From Monosporascus cannonballus (taxonomy: Eukaryota; Ascomycota; Sordariomycetes; Xylariales), in assembly GCA_004154925.1 (NCBI GenBank), contig QJNS01000386.1, forward strand, positions 1 to 49,075: a stretch of 49,075 bases of DNA. The letters run 5' to 3'. The notes under the pieces were generated by a model that did no database searches, had not been told where the DNA came from, and saw nothing but the letters and a program-made list of their open reading frames with translations. This document shows positions 34,386 through 44,747 of the stretch, piece after piece. Position numbers and translations under genes: made by a program. Each line of letters begins with the position of its first letter. The stretch's first letter is position 1.

Positions 34386-34738
34386 TGTGACGAGCTATAT
34401 GGTTTAACCAACTATTAAACCTTAAGTCGACGGGTTTATGTTGGCAGAAGTATCGTGGGAATCTGAGCAATAGATACAGTAACGTGTCACGTCTCGTAAT
34501 GCCAAGAGTGCCTTGGGTAACGATGTTGTATTGCAAGCTAAAGCTATCTAAACTATGGAATTAATGAGTGTATATATCCTTGTTCCGTTGGCTGGATCAC
34601 TACCCGTAAGTTGGTGATCCGGCTCACTGGCTCACCACCAGTGAGTTGGTGATCCATCACGTGACCCGATCCACATAGTTTTCTTGGCCTTCTCCGTTGC
34701 GACCGTTCCTGGAGGCCGTGGCTTGTCAGGTCGTAACA
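34386..34738 (-). mobile_element. LTR of the TGTTACGACC family, inverted (LTR-3b)
   Basis: On the minus strand the 353-bp unit starts TGTTACGACCTGACAAGCC and ends GCTCGTCACA. It lies inside the AT-rich block but has normal composition. It is most like the copy at 23717-24080. Flanking pentamers (GATAT and ATTAA) differ, so no target duplication is seen. Confidence 0.85.
34591..34665 (-). promoter_or_regulatory. U3 module of LTR-3b: ATCACGTGAC plus GGTGATCC array
   Basis: On the minus strand ATCACGTGAC (34656-34665) is followed by two GGATCACCAAC units, TGGTGAGCC, AGTGAGCC and AGTGATCC. The minus-strand TATA-like GGATATATACAC follows (about 34568-34579). The motif differs from those in LTR-1, LTR-2 and LTR-4, but the copy at 23934-23999 has the same one. 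Confidence 0.55.
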
Positions 34739-34939
34739 ATTAATATATTTTAATTTATATATTTAAAGTGATAAAACTATTAACGCCTTTTATTATTATA
34801 TTTAAAACTCTTTTTAGAAATTCTTTTTAACTTTTTTAAGTCTCGTTATTTTACGGTTTTTTTATACGTAACATTTTTTCGAGTTTGTTAAATCGTATTT
34901 ACATTTTCGTATATAACGCATTAAACTGCTGCATTTGTT

Positions 34940-35356
34940 TGTTATAACCTAACGGGCTTGGCGGCTACAAGGACGGTCGGGCCCTCTTGGAACATGGCGC
35001 CAAACCGGACCAAAGGTCACGTGACAGGCTCAAGGGGGCTCAGTGTGGCTTATTGGTCCAAGGGGCTTGAGCCCATCGAGCTTGGAGACGGCTCAAAGGT
35101 GCTCAAGGGGATTCAATGAATGGGACAACCTTGAGCCAGGACGAACAGCTTGAGCCACGAATAGGATATATACGCTCGTTATTTCCATAGTTTAGATAGC
35201 AGCAGCTTGCAATAGCACTTCGTTACTCAAGACATCCTTGATATTACGAGACGTGACCAGTTACTGTATCCATTGCTGAGAATCCCACGATACTCCTGCC
35301 AACATAAACCCGTGCGACTAGGGTTTAATAGTTGGTTAAACCCCCTAGCCGTCACA
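34940..35356 (+). mobile_element. LTR of the TGTTACGACC family (LTR-4)
   Basis: The 417-bp unit starts TGTTATAACCTAACGGGC and ends CTAGCCGTCACA. Its 3' part follows LTR-1 closely (ATATATACGCTCGTTA, TTCCATAG, CTTGCAATAGCACTTCGTTAC, TTTAATAGTTGGTTAAACC). It marks the exact boundary between the AT-rich block and the next gene island. Flanks TTGTT and CTGAG do not form a duplication. Confidence 0.85.
35016..35173 (+). promoter_or_regulatory. U3 module of LTR-4: GTCACGTGAC plus CTTGAGCC array
   Basis: GTCACGTGAC (35016-35025) is followed by about seven sites of GGCTCAAG or its complement CTTGAGCC, exact or with one mismatch, spread over 35026-35157. The TATA-like GGATATATAC follows at 35164-35173. 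This is the longest array seen here. Confidence 0.6.
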
Positions 35357-35759
35357 CTGAGTGCCTACGACGAACCAACAGCGTCGAGCTCGCCGGAATC
35401 ATTACAAATCAAAGTCACGTGTCAGCAGATCAGGGGTGGCGAGTGAAGTTGCAATGGATGGAAGAGCAGTCTACGGGTAGGGTAATTGTATGCGTTTGTG
35501 TTGTCAGCTCCCCTGGCAACTGGGTCGAGCCCCTTGGAGCACCCAGTTGCTGACAGCATGAATGTATTGGCAAGGTACATTAATATCGCATAGGCATTCA
35601 TTATCAGACATGTAATTCAGAGGCAATGTAGCAGCTGTGAACCTACTTCTATAAGGCTCAGCTAGCTCCCCTAACGGTAGCATCCGAGGAGATAGGCACG
35701 ACTAGGTCAATACGAAAGCCCAACTTCAGACCCGCAGGCCCGTCAGAAACCTTCGGCCC
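35357..35759. other. 3' flank of the SLC35F gene, no gene seen
   Basis: Sequence of ordinary composition between LTR-4 and the transporter stop codon. It contains an inverted repeat, GCTCCCCTGGCAACTGGGT at about 35508 against AGCACCCAGTTGCTGACAGC near 35538, which could form a hairpin. No open reading frame of interest. Confidence 0.45.
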
Positions 35760-37076
35760 TTAAGCCGTGGCGCTCCCGGGGGCCAAGCCCTGCTTCTTAG
35801 CAAGGTTGAGCGCTTTTCGCTTGGCAGTGCCGATGCCGGCTACCCCGCCCTCTTGGTTCTCACCAAGCCAGGGCTTTTTCGATTCGCCGAGCATGCTGCC
35901 GGCGAGGAAGTAAACGACGAGGCCGAGGATGATGCAGACGAAGGCGATGGGGTAGAGGAAGTGGACGACGTAGCCGAAGACGTGGATGCCGATGATGGTG
36001 CCCCAGAAGTTGCCCGTCAGCAGCGAGATGTTGAAGAAGGCGGCCGAGGCGATGCGCAGCAGTAGAGGTACCACAGAGTAGAAGAGGAATAGCGCGAGGG
36101 TGAACCCGGTCATCCAGCCGCCCACGGACCCGTTCCACGTCGCCTGCTGGAAGCTGTGGCGGTCGAAGATGGCCGCCTGCACACCGTTGATAATCATCCC
36201 GAACAGGCCCATGAAGCCCAGTACCTCGTACATAGGCCGCTTGCTGACGAACCATTCTTCGAACGTGTTGGTAAGGCCGTAGCAAGTGGCGCCTACGAGG
36301 GCGAATAGGTCGCCTTTCAGCATGTTTTCGGCCTCGTAATTGTTGTTGCCCTGGATATAGTCGCTACCGAGCAAAATGCCCATTCCACCACAGGCGATCA
36401 GGATGCCGAGGATCTGGAACAGCTTATAGCGCACGCGTAGCAACAGGAAGGAAAGGATGACCACGACGACGATGGCCCAGAAGTTAATGAGCTGCGCTGA
36501 AAGCTGGTTGGTGAAGCGGTAGGCTAACACGGTGAAATAGTTGCCCTCGACGTCGAAGAAGCTGAGGATGAGATATTTCCAGCCATCCTTCCACAGTATG
36601 CGGAGCCACTTCCGGGGCCCGTACGAATATAGGGCATACGATTGGTAAATGATGGAGAGCAGGATGTAGGTGAAAAGGGATTGGAAAGCCGGAACAGAGT
36701 TGCCGTTGTTGGCAAGGAAGCTCGAGAAGGTGTTGGTGGCAGTCTGGCAGAGCGCGAGGAGCTGGCCTACCGTAAGGGCGATCCAGAATTCCTTGGTGGT
36801 GAAATACGAATACCAGTGGGTTTTCCGGGCCTCGATCTGATGCAGCCCTTGGCCAACCGCTTCGTTAATGGCAGTTTCGTCGGCGGCGCCATAGTTACCA
36901 CTACCAGCCGTGACTCGAGTAGTTACGCCGGTATTCTCATCGATGGCCGTCTTCCTATAGTCGCCCATTTCGAACTGGTGAAGCCGGCTGTACCCCTGTT
37001 CCTGGGAGTCTCGATGCAATATATCTCTGAATGTCTGGAAGGTTGATGCGATGGCAGCGGGGTTAAGATAGCCCAT
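35760..37076 (-). CDS. SLC35F-type (DUF914) multi-pass transporter
   Basis: The family is part of the drug/metabolite transporter superfamily. Human relatives are SLC35F1/F2; substrates of the fungal members are mostly unknown. The single-exon gene encodes 438 residues. A hydrophilic N-terminus of about 90 residues is followed by about ten hydrophobic segments, beginning with FWIALTVGQLLALCQTATN. Family-like motifs include DGWKYLILSFFDVEGNYF and LAYRFTNQLSAQLINFWAI in the first half, then GDLFALVGATCYGLTNTFEEW in the second. The C-terminal tail is basic (TAKRKALNLAKK). ATG 37076 is followed by MGYLNPAAIAST; no upstream exon is needed. Confidence 0.9.
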   Translation of the reverse strand: MGYLNPAAIASTFQTFRDILHRDSQEQGYSRLHQFEMGDYRKTAIDENTGVTTRVTAGSGNYGAADETAINEAVGQGLHQIEARKTHWYSYFTTKEFWIALTVGQLLALCQTATNTFSSFLANNGNSVPAFQSLFTYILLSIIYQSYALYSYGPRKWLRILWKDGWKYLILSFFDVEGNYFTVLAYRFTNQLSAQLINFWAIVVVVILSFLLLRVRYKLFQILGILIACGGMGILLGSDYIQGNNNYEAENMLKGDLFALVGATCYGLTNTFEEWFVSKRPMYEVLGFMGLFGMIINGVQAAIFDRHSFQQATWNGSVGGWMTGFTLALFLFYSVVPLLLRIASAAFFNISLLTGNFWGTIIGIHVFGYVVHFLYPIAFVCIILGLVVYFLAGSMLGESKKPWLGENQEGGVAGIGTAKRKALNLAKKQGLAPGSATA

Positions 37077-38016
37077 TCAACCTTTAATACCGTCTCTTCT
37101 CGTAAAAAGCATCAACAGCAAAGATGTATAGAGATATACAATGCAGTAACGGATAATAGGCTTGGTCTTTCTGACGTCTAAGCAAGCGCAAAGACTTCGA
37201 AGTCGCTTGCTGTCGGGATTACCGCGAACAGTAAAAGCGCATCTGACGTATTAGAAAGATTTGAGTTCGAGCTATCATAACCGAATGAGAAGTGTCGTCT
37301 GGCACAGCAGGTTTTACTGAGACGTAGGCAAATGCCAAACTCTCTTCTAGAACTCCGCAACAAGAACAAGAAAGGGATGCGTATGCGACGAGGTACGCTT
37401 TTACACGAGCCTTTTGTGATCGCAGCAGCGGCGCAATTCTGTTGATGTTGGCGCATCAAAACCACATGAGAATTAGGTAAGGAAAAAAGAACAAGAAAAA
37501 GCCTTTTCAGCTGCCAATGCTGGGCTGGCCATGCTTCTAAGTTGCAGGGATTGTTGCCCCCCGCACTAGCTAGCATGGTCGGCGCTGAGACCACCTTTAA
37601 AAGCTGTAATAGCGGCCGTGCAGCCGCCATGGGCGAATCACATGGTATAGCCGCAGAGTCGGCTTGCCTTTTGCGGATCCCCACCTACCTAGGTAGTAAG
37701 GATCTGGATCTCGAGAAGGCATGGTCGGCTGTGGAAGCGCGGCTTGGCTCCTAGAGCTCTGGATGCTGGGCTTGGGCAAGCTCCTCTTATTGGACCAGAC
37801 CAATATTTAGTGCGGGATTCCCACTCGGCTGGGCTCGAGATTCGCGCCCAGGTCATGGACAAAAAAATTGTCACACCCTCATACTGCTCCAGAGCAAAAT
37901 ATCCCGATGCAGCTCTTTGGAAAAATTATAGAAAATCGGCCAAAACACTTAAAACGAAATGATTAATATTATTAACTCGCTAATTTATTAACCTACTATG
38001 TAATGCATATTCTTAG

Positions 38017-38152
38017 TGTTATGGCTGCACCACGCCATTACGCCACCAGGGCAAAAGATCAATGGAATGATCGCAATTGTGGCAATCATCGTGGTGCTTA
38101 CAGCTGCATATATACATACACTGGAGCTGCTACGGTGGACAAGGCCGTAACA
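38017..38152 (+). mobile_element. Mini-element M, uninterrupted copy (TSD CTTAG)
   Basis: The 136-bp unit starts TGTTATGGCTGCACC and ends AAGGCCGTAACA, flanked by CTTAG at 38012-38016 and 38153-38157. It is the intact counterpart of 22615-22899, sharing GCCACCAGGGCAAAAGATC, TGGAATGATCGCAATT and GTGCTTACAGCTGCATAT. The terminal inverted repeat is TGTTATGGC/GCCGTAACA. Confidence 0.85.
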
Positions 38153-38359
38153 CTTAGGTCAGTGTAAAGTGTGACAATTTTTTTATCTACGAGCTGGCAC
38201 CCCAGCCAAAGTGGCTGACAAAATAATTGTCATACTTCAACAATACATATCACTACATGTATAGATAAGTATACCGTAACTAAGTACCGGTTATGGAGAG
38301 TAAATAAATTGATCCAGTCAGGTACTCGCGCTTATTTGTGCGATATATAAGTGCAATTA

Positions 38360-38480
38360 TTACCACAGCTAGCTCAGGCCCCTCTCGCTCGTTTCGATGT
38401 ACTAATGTACTCTTTTTTTTAACCAATTAAATGCCGTATCCCCGTAACGAGCTAGCGAGGCCTGAGTTGGAGTTGTGCGA
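38360..38480 (+). mobile_element. Fragment of the large RIP-mutated element (5' end)
   Basis: The segment begins TTACCACAGCTAGCTCAGG, the same terminus as at 24629 and 45334. It contains the same pair of inverted arms: CTCAGGCCCCTCTCGCTCG on the left and CGAGCTAGCGAGGCCTGAG on the right. Similarity to the other copies weakens after about 38500. Confidence 0.65.
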
Positions 38481-38893
38481 GAAATGGGCTCGTTCTGGGA
38501 ACCGCCACTTATCAACTTTTTTTAAAAAAAAATTAATATAAAAGCTTTTACATATTCTAAATTAACTCCTACAAACCTGCAACTTTATATACGCGTCGAA
38601 TATAAGCTAATATATGTATAGGATTTTTTTTTTTGGATAAGAATTGCAGCTAATATGACTGAATTAAGGTCTGGAAAATGGGCGACCGCAATGCCCTTAT
38701 GGCTGCGACAGCACAATTACCGGTCGCATCGTTATGCACCGGGCTTTCCTAGTATATTTTATATGGGAAAAACCCGTATATCAATTTTTTTGCCCGTACG
38801 GGTTGTGGTTGCTGCGTTACAGGTATGAGGGCGTTCCGGACTTGGCTGACCTTAACCTTCTCATGGCCGCGACGCAATAATGACAGCCCGCAC

Positions 38894-39057
38894 TGTCAGC
38901 TAGCTGGGGGTGCGGAGCGCTCCCCATATACGGAAAGGTCGCATACTGATCGGCTCATATATGTTCCGTGGCTAAGCTACTTAGAGTTGCACGCGTGCGA
39001 TAGCACCTACAACTTAGCTAAATACAAGAACACAACTGATGTCCCCTATATCTGACA
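38894..39057 (+). mobile_element. Short TG...CA element, copy 3
   Basis: The 164-bp unit runs TGTCAGCTAGCTGG to TATATCTGACA and matches the elements at 1834 and 23041 (TACGGAAAGGTC, CTGATCGG, GCTAAGCTAC, CACAACTGATGTC). Flanks CGCAC and GCATG do not form a clear duplication, so it may be an older insertion or part of a rearranged site. Confidence 0.7.
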
Positions 39058-40329
39058 GCATGCGACCCGTACGTATAGGTCCGTCTCTTAGACCCCTGCC
39101 AATTTGTATGGTTCTTGCGAGCCTTGGCAATGCCGTAGAGCTCTGGTGGCTTTTCACTTGAAAACGAGGGCATTTATTCCGCTCGCTGCGCGCGTGGCAG
39201 CCCCCTGTCTCAATCGCCTTATGTTCCCGGCCCGGCGTGGTTTTAAAAATAATGCCGCAGCTCGATAACTCAAAGACAATAGTTTTTTACTCGGCGTCTG
39301 AACGGAAAATAAATTGACGATAATATTAATATACATTCGCAAATCCTTTCTGAGTGTTCCTAAAACCCAGTCAGCCTCGGTAAGGCCCTTACCAACCAAA
39401 GACAAGACATCCCTGCAAAGCACTTACCAGAATAAACCCTCGCGGCGACTCACACCACGCCCGCTGCGTCTGAACCTTCAGCCGGGATGGATGGCATTGA
39501 TTCGCGCCTTACCGCTAGCACGCAAGTCGCAGCCAAAAGCAAATGCAGAATAACCCTTCATCTACGGCTCAGCCGTAACACCATGCGGCCCGGGCGACAT
39601 TTTCACCGGGTGATCGGTCATGGGCACTATCCGGATCAACGTCGACTTATAAAATCTAGTGTGAAGGGGCTACCAGCCACCAACAACCTATCGATATCAC
39701 CTTTCGTAGGCGCCTTTCGGGCCCCTCGCTATGAGTAGGCATGGCGGGCAACAAAAGTGGTCGTCAGAGTTCTACCGTGCCCTGCCGCAAGGTTAAGCTG
39801 CGCCGCGTTGGTGCATAACCCAAGCACCAACAACGTCGTTGGCGTTGTGATGAGGGCCCCTATTCCTCCGGGGGGGCTCTATTCCTCCGGCAATGCCCAT
39901 TCGATGCTGACTGAAATTCATGGATTCGTTGGTAAGCGCTCTCTTCCTCGGTTGATTAATTGCCCTGCCGAAGAAGAATGGCGACCCAAAGTAATATAAA
40001 CCTCCTAAGCGGCTTGTAATTGCTCCGCAGGTTCATTTGCTATAGGCACTGAAATACAGTATTCACATCGACGTCGGCGACTTTTATCTTCTTAATCTAC
40101 CTTATTCATTCCACTGGGAGTCGCGACTTAGAACACGCTCATCTTAGCTCCCGAGGTCCTTGTAAGTTTCCCATCTACATACTCAATACAATAATAAGTC
40201 GAAGTCGAATTCCAACGCACGCCAAGCCGCGAAGACGCGATTACCATTGCTCGAGAAATCCTGTGCATACATGTGTCCCCACCCTCATGTGCCAAAACGG
40301 ATATACTAATAACTGGGTATAGCGACGAA

Positions 40330-41696
40330 ATGGGACCCATCGTCAGCCGTCTTTGGCAAGCCTTTAGTCCGCCCCAAGTGGAAAAGCACATTGACGCTAT
40401 CAGGTTCGGCGTCTTAGGAGCTGCGGGCATAGCGTGAGTTCCCTTGAGATACTGTACGGCCGTCTTGCATTCTGACAACGAGCAGCCCCATGGCCCTGAT
40501 TATCCCTGCTAAGTCGCATCCCGAAGTCATCGTACAGGCTGTGGCTGCTCGCGATCGCGAGAGGGCGGAAGCATTCGCAAAGTCGCGCGGCATCCCGGAA
40601 GTCAAGAATTCGTACGAGGGTATGTTTGTTCGGGAGCCCGAGCTCAGCATCGACAAGAAGCAACGAATATATCGGCTCGCCTGCATTAGAAATTCTCAAC
40701 GACCCGAACATCGACGCTGTTCTGGTGCTACTGCCCAACGGCTTGCATTTCGAGTGGGCCGCTCGCGCCCTCCGCGCTGGCAAACACGTTCTTCTCGAAA
40801 AGCCGTCCGTGTCCAACTCGGAAGAGGCTGAGATTCTCTTTAACTTGCCAGAACTGTCCCAGCCCAACGCCCCCGTTCTCCTGGAGGCCTGCCACAACCG
40901 CTTCCACCCCTTCTGGGTCCTCTTCCAGTCCCTGATCGACTCCGCCGACGTGGTCCACGTTGACACGGATTCCATGATCCCTTGGTGGGCCACCTCTAAG
41001 AACGACATCCACTTCAATTACAAAATCGCGGGCGGCTCCATGATGTCCATGGGCTGCTACAGCTTCGCCGTGATGCGCTTTATCTTCGGAGCCGAGCCCC
41101 TGGAGTGTCTCGAGTGCACCACCAACCATTATACCGACGGCATCCACGACAAGTGCGACTGGGACTTCAAGACTAAGTTCCGCTTCCCCAACGGCGGCAT
41201 CGGCGAGGCCACGAGCACGCTGCGAGGTCCTACGGCGTGGAAGCCCTCGCATGTGCACGTGACGACCAAGCAAGTCCGGATCCCGGACAAGACGCTTCCC
41301 GACTCCCAGGAGAAGCTGCGCGTCCGCGAGGTGACGCTGCACGGGTACATCCAGGCCATTGCCTGGCACCGCATCGATGTCAGGGATTCATTCGAGATCC
41401 GCAGCAAGGAGGACGGCAGCACGATCAAGAAGTGGCGCGAGAGCATATCCCACAAGGCTTACTCATTCAAGGAGGCCAGCGGCGAATTCGCCGGTTTACC
41501 CGGTGAGGACTGGTGGATGTCATATCGCTACCAGCTGGAGGAGGAGTTTGTAAATCGGGTCAAGGGCCGTAAGACGAAGTTTTGGGTCAGCCACGAGGAC
41601 TCGATCAACAATGTGAAGATGGTTGACATGGCTTATGAGAAGAGTGGGTTGGGACAGAGACCTTCTAGTACATACAAGGCCAACAGCCTGCGGTAA
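40330..41696 (+). CDS. Gfo/Idh/MocA-family NAD(P)-dependent oxidoreductase
   Basis: Members oxidise or reduce sugars, polyols or dihydrodiols with NAD(P). The sequence looks closest to the fungal D-xylose dehydrogenase / dihydrodiol dehydrogenase group, but the substrate is not fixed. Exons are 40330-40433, 40486-40619 and 40690-41696, giving 414 residues; introns are 52 bp (GTGAGT...CAG) and 70 bp (GTATGT...TAG). Intron 2 restores SYEEILNDPNIDAVLVLLPN, the expected text at this place. The Rossmann motif is GVLGAAGIA (about residues 27-35). The EKP signature with the likely catalytic Lys is at residue 117 (LLEKPSV). The GCY motif follows at about 201-203 (MMSMGCYSFAVMRFIFG). Intron 1 falls directly after the glycine-rich loop. 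The AsnRS gene follows on the same strand after 640 bp. Confidence 0.9.
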
Positions 41697-42338
41697 GGGT
41701 GAGTTAATTAAATACAACGGAGCCAACACTGGTTTGCCCCGGAGAAGGGTATGATACTGAGCTTAATTTCTATTCTCAGACGTAAAATGCCGGCCGTCAT
41801 CCTGACTGGTTCCCGTTTAAGGAAGCAGCCACATTCATGAAACGGGTACTGCCGAGACTATTGAGGGGAGAATCTTCGGCTATTGCATTTTCTGTTCCTG
41901 GTATGACCGACCCCATGTTTCTTATCTAAAGGCGGTGTATAGCAGCAGAACGCCAAACCCCTTGACTTAGGTAAATACTGCCGCTCTCCCCCCGCTACCC
42001 CCTCTACTCTACCCCTCTGCCCCGCTACGAGTGGCTCAAGGTGGGCAACTGCAACTGCAAAGGCCAGAGAGTGATGGAGTGAGTCACACAGCTCATGTTT
42101 GCGATCCTTTTTAGAATTACCAACCTGAAGGGCCCTCTACTTCTTACTCGGGGGTCTACTAGTAGCAGATCAATTGCAACCAAACGCCTTCCATACATTT
42201 ATCTGTGACCCCACATAATTTCCTCGGCTCTCGGGGAGGCGCAGCGAACTGGTGGGCATTACTTATCACCAAGCAATCAAACTTGGGTCATCCCGCACCC
42301 CTCTTGATCTCTTGAATCACTTGTCCCCAGTCTCCGAG
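41697..42338. other. Spacer and promoter region upstream of AsnRS
   Basis: The 642-bp gap on the same strand contains the 3' end of the oxidoreductase transcript and the AsnRS promoter. Pyrimidine-rich tracts lie near 41980-42030. The AsnRS frame remains open upstream of its ATG to about 42252 but has no in-frame ATG there. No gene is seen. Confidence 0.5.
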
Positions 42339-44205
42339 ATGGCCGTCATATACATTGACGAAGTTCAGGGCTCAGACGCGCCCGGCACTTCAGGCACCGA
42401 ATCGTCGCCCTTTAAGAGCCTGAGCGAAGCATTTCTCGCGCACGGTTCCGACAACGAGTACCGAGTAAAGAAGAAAGACGACGAAGAATACAAGCCCGCC
42501 GCCAAGTCTGCTTTGAAAAAGGCTGCCGCCTACGTCGAAGCACAGCAGAAAAAGCGTATCGCTGCCGCCAAACGAGCCGAAAAGGAAAGCCAGGATGAGG
42601 CCGCGCGTGAGGCGGCTCTAGAAGAAGCCAAGAAGATCCCGCTCGTCGAAGATCCCACGCTTCCCAAGGCGACTCTCGTCAGCATTACCGAGACCGACCC
42701 TAATGTTATCGGACAGCTTCGGAAGGGCCAGGATGAGCAAAAGGAAGGTGTGCGGCGCGTGCGTGTCCAAGGCCGCGTCCACCGTGTAGCTAAGCAGGGA
42801 GGCCTCGTTTTCGTCACACTTCGCCGCGGCTTGGACTTCATGCAGTGCCTGCTTTCTGGCACTCTTTCGAAGACGTACGATGCTCTCACGCTAACGCGGG
42901 AGACGTCGATGGAAATTTTTGGGGAGCTCTGGGAAGTTCCGGCTGGCGTCCGCGCTCCTCTCGACCGGGAGCTGCGCGCGGACTTCTTCCGAATCATTGC
43001 GAAAGCCCCTGGCGGGCTGGATGCCTTCACTAACCGGGTACCAATTGACGGGGACACGCAGACGCTACTCGACCTACGTCACCTCACCCTCCGCCACGAT
43101 AAGCCCAGCGCCATCTTGTTCGTCCGCGGCATTCTCGAGTCCGCTTTTCATAAGGCCTACGAAGAAATGAAATGTACGAAAGTCAGTCCGCCGGCCCTGG
43201 TGCAGACACAGGTCGAGGGCGGAGCTACACTGTTCAAATTCGACTACTACGGAGAGACGGCCTACCTGACACAGTCAAGCCAATTGTACCTCGAGACCGT
43301 TCTTCCATCCCTTGGCGACGTCTATTGTATTGAGAAATCCTTCCGCGCGGAAAAGTCCCTTACGCGACGCCATGTAAGTAGGGTCCAATCAGTAGTACCA
43401 TACCGACTCGAGTATCTAACCGCATGTAGCTTTCTGAGTACACCCATATCGAAGCCGAGCTTGACTTCATCACATTCGAGGACCTCTTGGACCACCTCGA
43501 GCGTCTTATCTGTCGGGTAATGGAGATAGTCCTGGAGAACCCCGTCGCCGCCAAGGCGATACAGCAGTATAACCCCGAATTCAAGATGCCCACTCAGCCC
43601 TTCAAGAGAATGAGGTATGCCGAGGCCATCGAGTGGCTGAACAAGCAGGAACCTCCGATCTTGAACGAGGAGGGAAGCCCTCACGTCTTTGGCGATGACA
43701 TGTACGTCTCAGTTCCTGTCCCAGATCTGCGTCTACGAGCTGACCCGCACGTGTAGTGCTGAAGCCGCCGAACGGAAGATGACGGACGATATCGGTTGCA
43801 TCATTATGCTCACACATTTCCCTGCCGAAATCAAGTCCTTCTACATGCAAAGAGCCGCAGATGATTCGCGTGTCACCGAATCCGTCGACGTCCTCGTCCC
43901 GGGTGTCGGCGAGGTCGTCGGCGGAAGTATGCGAGCCTGGGACCATGAGGAGCTCTTGAACGCGTATAAGCGGGAAGGCATAGACCCGAGCGGCTACTAT
44001 TGGTACACCGACCAGAGGAAATACGGATCGACGCCGCATGGCGGCTATGGAATTGGGGCAGAAAGGTAATGATCATATCTCCCTTTTCCCCCTGAAGGTT
44101 GCTCGACTGACTGGAAAGTAAAGGCTTCTAGCTTGGCTGATGAAACTACACACCGTACGAGACGCGTGCTTGTATCCGCGTTTCATGGGCCGGTGCACGC
44201 CTTGA
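42339..44205 (+). CDS. DED81: Asparaginyl-tRNA synthetase, cytosolic (class II)
   Basis: The enzyme charges tRNA-Asn with asparagine. Exons are 42339-43373, 43430-43701, 43757-44065 and 44124-44205, giving 565 residues, normal for fungal cytosolic AsnRS. The introns (56, 55 and 58 bp) start GTAAGT, GTACGT and GTAATG. The N-terminal [13 protein letters not shown]...GT and the Ala/Lys-rich helix (residues 50-100) are the eukaryotic extension. The OB-fold anticodon domain starts at [19 protein letters not shown]. The catalytic core shows [11 protein letters not shown], motif 2 [21 protein letters not shown] (interrupted by intron 1), [14 protein letters not shown] and motif 3 [14 protein letters not shown]. 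The end [12 protein letters not shown] is typical of AsnRS and separates it from AspRS. Intron 3 uses the AAAG acceptor at 44123; a later TCTAG would destroy motif 3. Confidence 0.96.
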
Positions 44206-44747
44206 GGTAAGGGCTAGGGCCACGGCTAAGGAGGAGAGCAGTGCCTGTTGGGATATGGCGTTCAAGAAGCGGGAATGCGGGGGGTGAAGGGAACTTGAGC
44301 ACCCTCTGCAATTAGTAGCTTGCGATGGAAATTACATCTATGGCCTCGTCAACATTAGATAGACTACTAGAATAGCGAGCGAGTCTTTTACCAAAAGACA
44401 GATCTGGCCCCCAAATCATTTCGTCCCCTTCCTTCTTATGAGTTATTACGTGGAGGGGGGCAATGCTCGGTGTCATAGCCGAGAAGGCTTCGCTCCCTGA
44501 GTAATCTGGCTGTGAACGACAAGCGCGTGGCATTCCTCGAATGGCGGGAGAGGTAGGGAGATACAGTGAACTGCCAGAGGGGGCACATTCCTGTGGCGTT
44601 ACATCAGGGCCAGCATGAGCGGTCATTTTAAGAGCCACGATAGCTAGGAGGTGACTGGGCTAAGTCCACACAATACTCATCAGGCGGAAGGACAATAGAA
44701 ACCCACGTCCATCGGTACTTTCAACGCGAGCGAGCAAATATCGATGA
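44206..44747. other. 3' flank of AsnRS, no gene seen
   Basis: About 540 bp after the AsnRS stop. A minus-strand open frame at 44312-44638 (108 codons) has no motif and is not called. This should include the AsnRS terminator and possibly the promoter of the doubtful gene that follows. Confidence 0.45.

Larger units (their letters stand above)
22930..34939. other. RIP-mutated AT-rich transposon block
   Basis: About 12 kb of strongly AT-rich DNA starts abruptly after 22904 and ends at the LTR at 34940. TpA is abundant, CpA/TpG are scarce, while some CpG remains; this is the signature of RIP, which favours CpA targets. Decayed reading frames appear as short open stretches split by TAA/TAG (e.g. 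26604-26840, 27598-27942, 32310-32633, 33916-34200). The most extreme part (about 29760-30420) is almost only A and T. Islands of normal composition inside the block are short LTRs and mini-elements listed separately. I could not name the elements in 28.1-33.5 kb. Confidence 0.8.
37077..40329. other. Intergenic region with mini-elements, no gene supported
   Basis: About 3.2 kb between the transporter start and the oxidoreductase start. It holds a mini-element M copy (38017-38152), a fragment of the large RIP-mutated element (38360-38480 or beyond) and a short TG...CA element (38894-39057). A 168-codon open frame on the minus strand (37178-37684) lies in the transporter's promoter region and has no family resemblance. 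The stretch 39100-40080 has several short open frames without motifs. Confidence 0.55.

Noticed and set aside
37178..37684. 168-codon minus-strand open frame upstream of the SLC35F gene
   Set aside because: No family resemblance; it lies in the promoter of the transporter on the same strand. An open frame of this length can arise by chance in such sequence.
42252..42338. N-terminal extension of AsnRS by 29 residues from a GTG codon
   Set aside because: There is no ATG in this stretch, and ATG 42339 in good context gives the family's usual [12 protein letters not shown] start.
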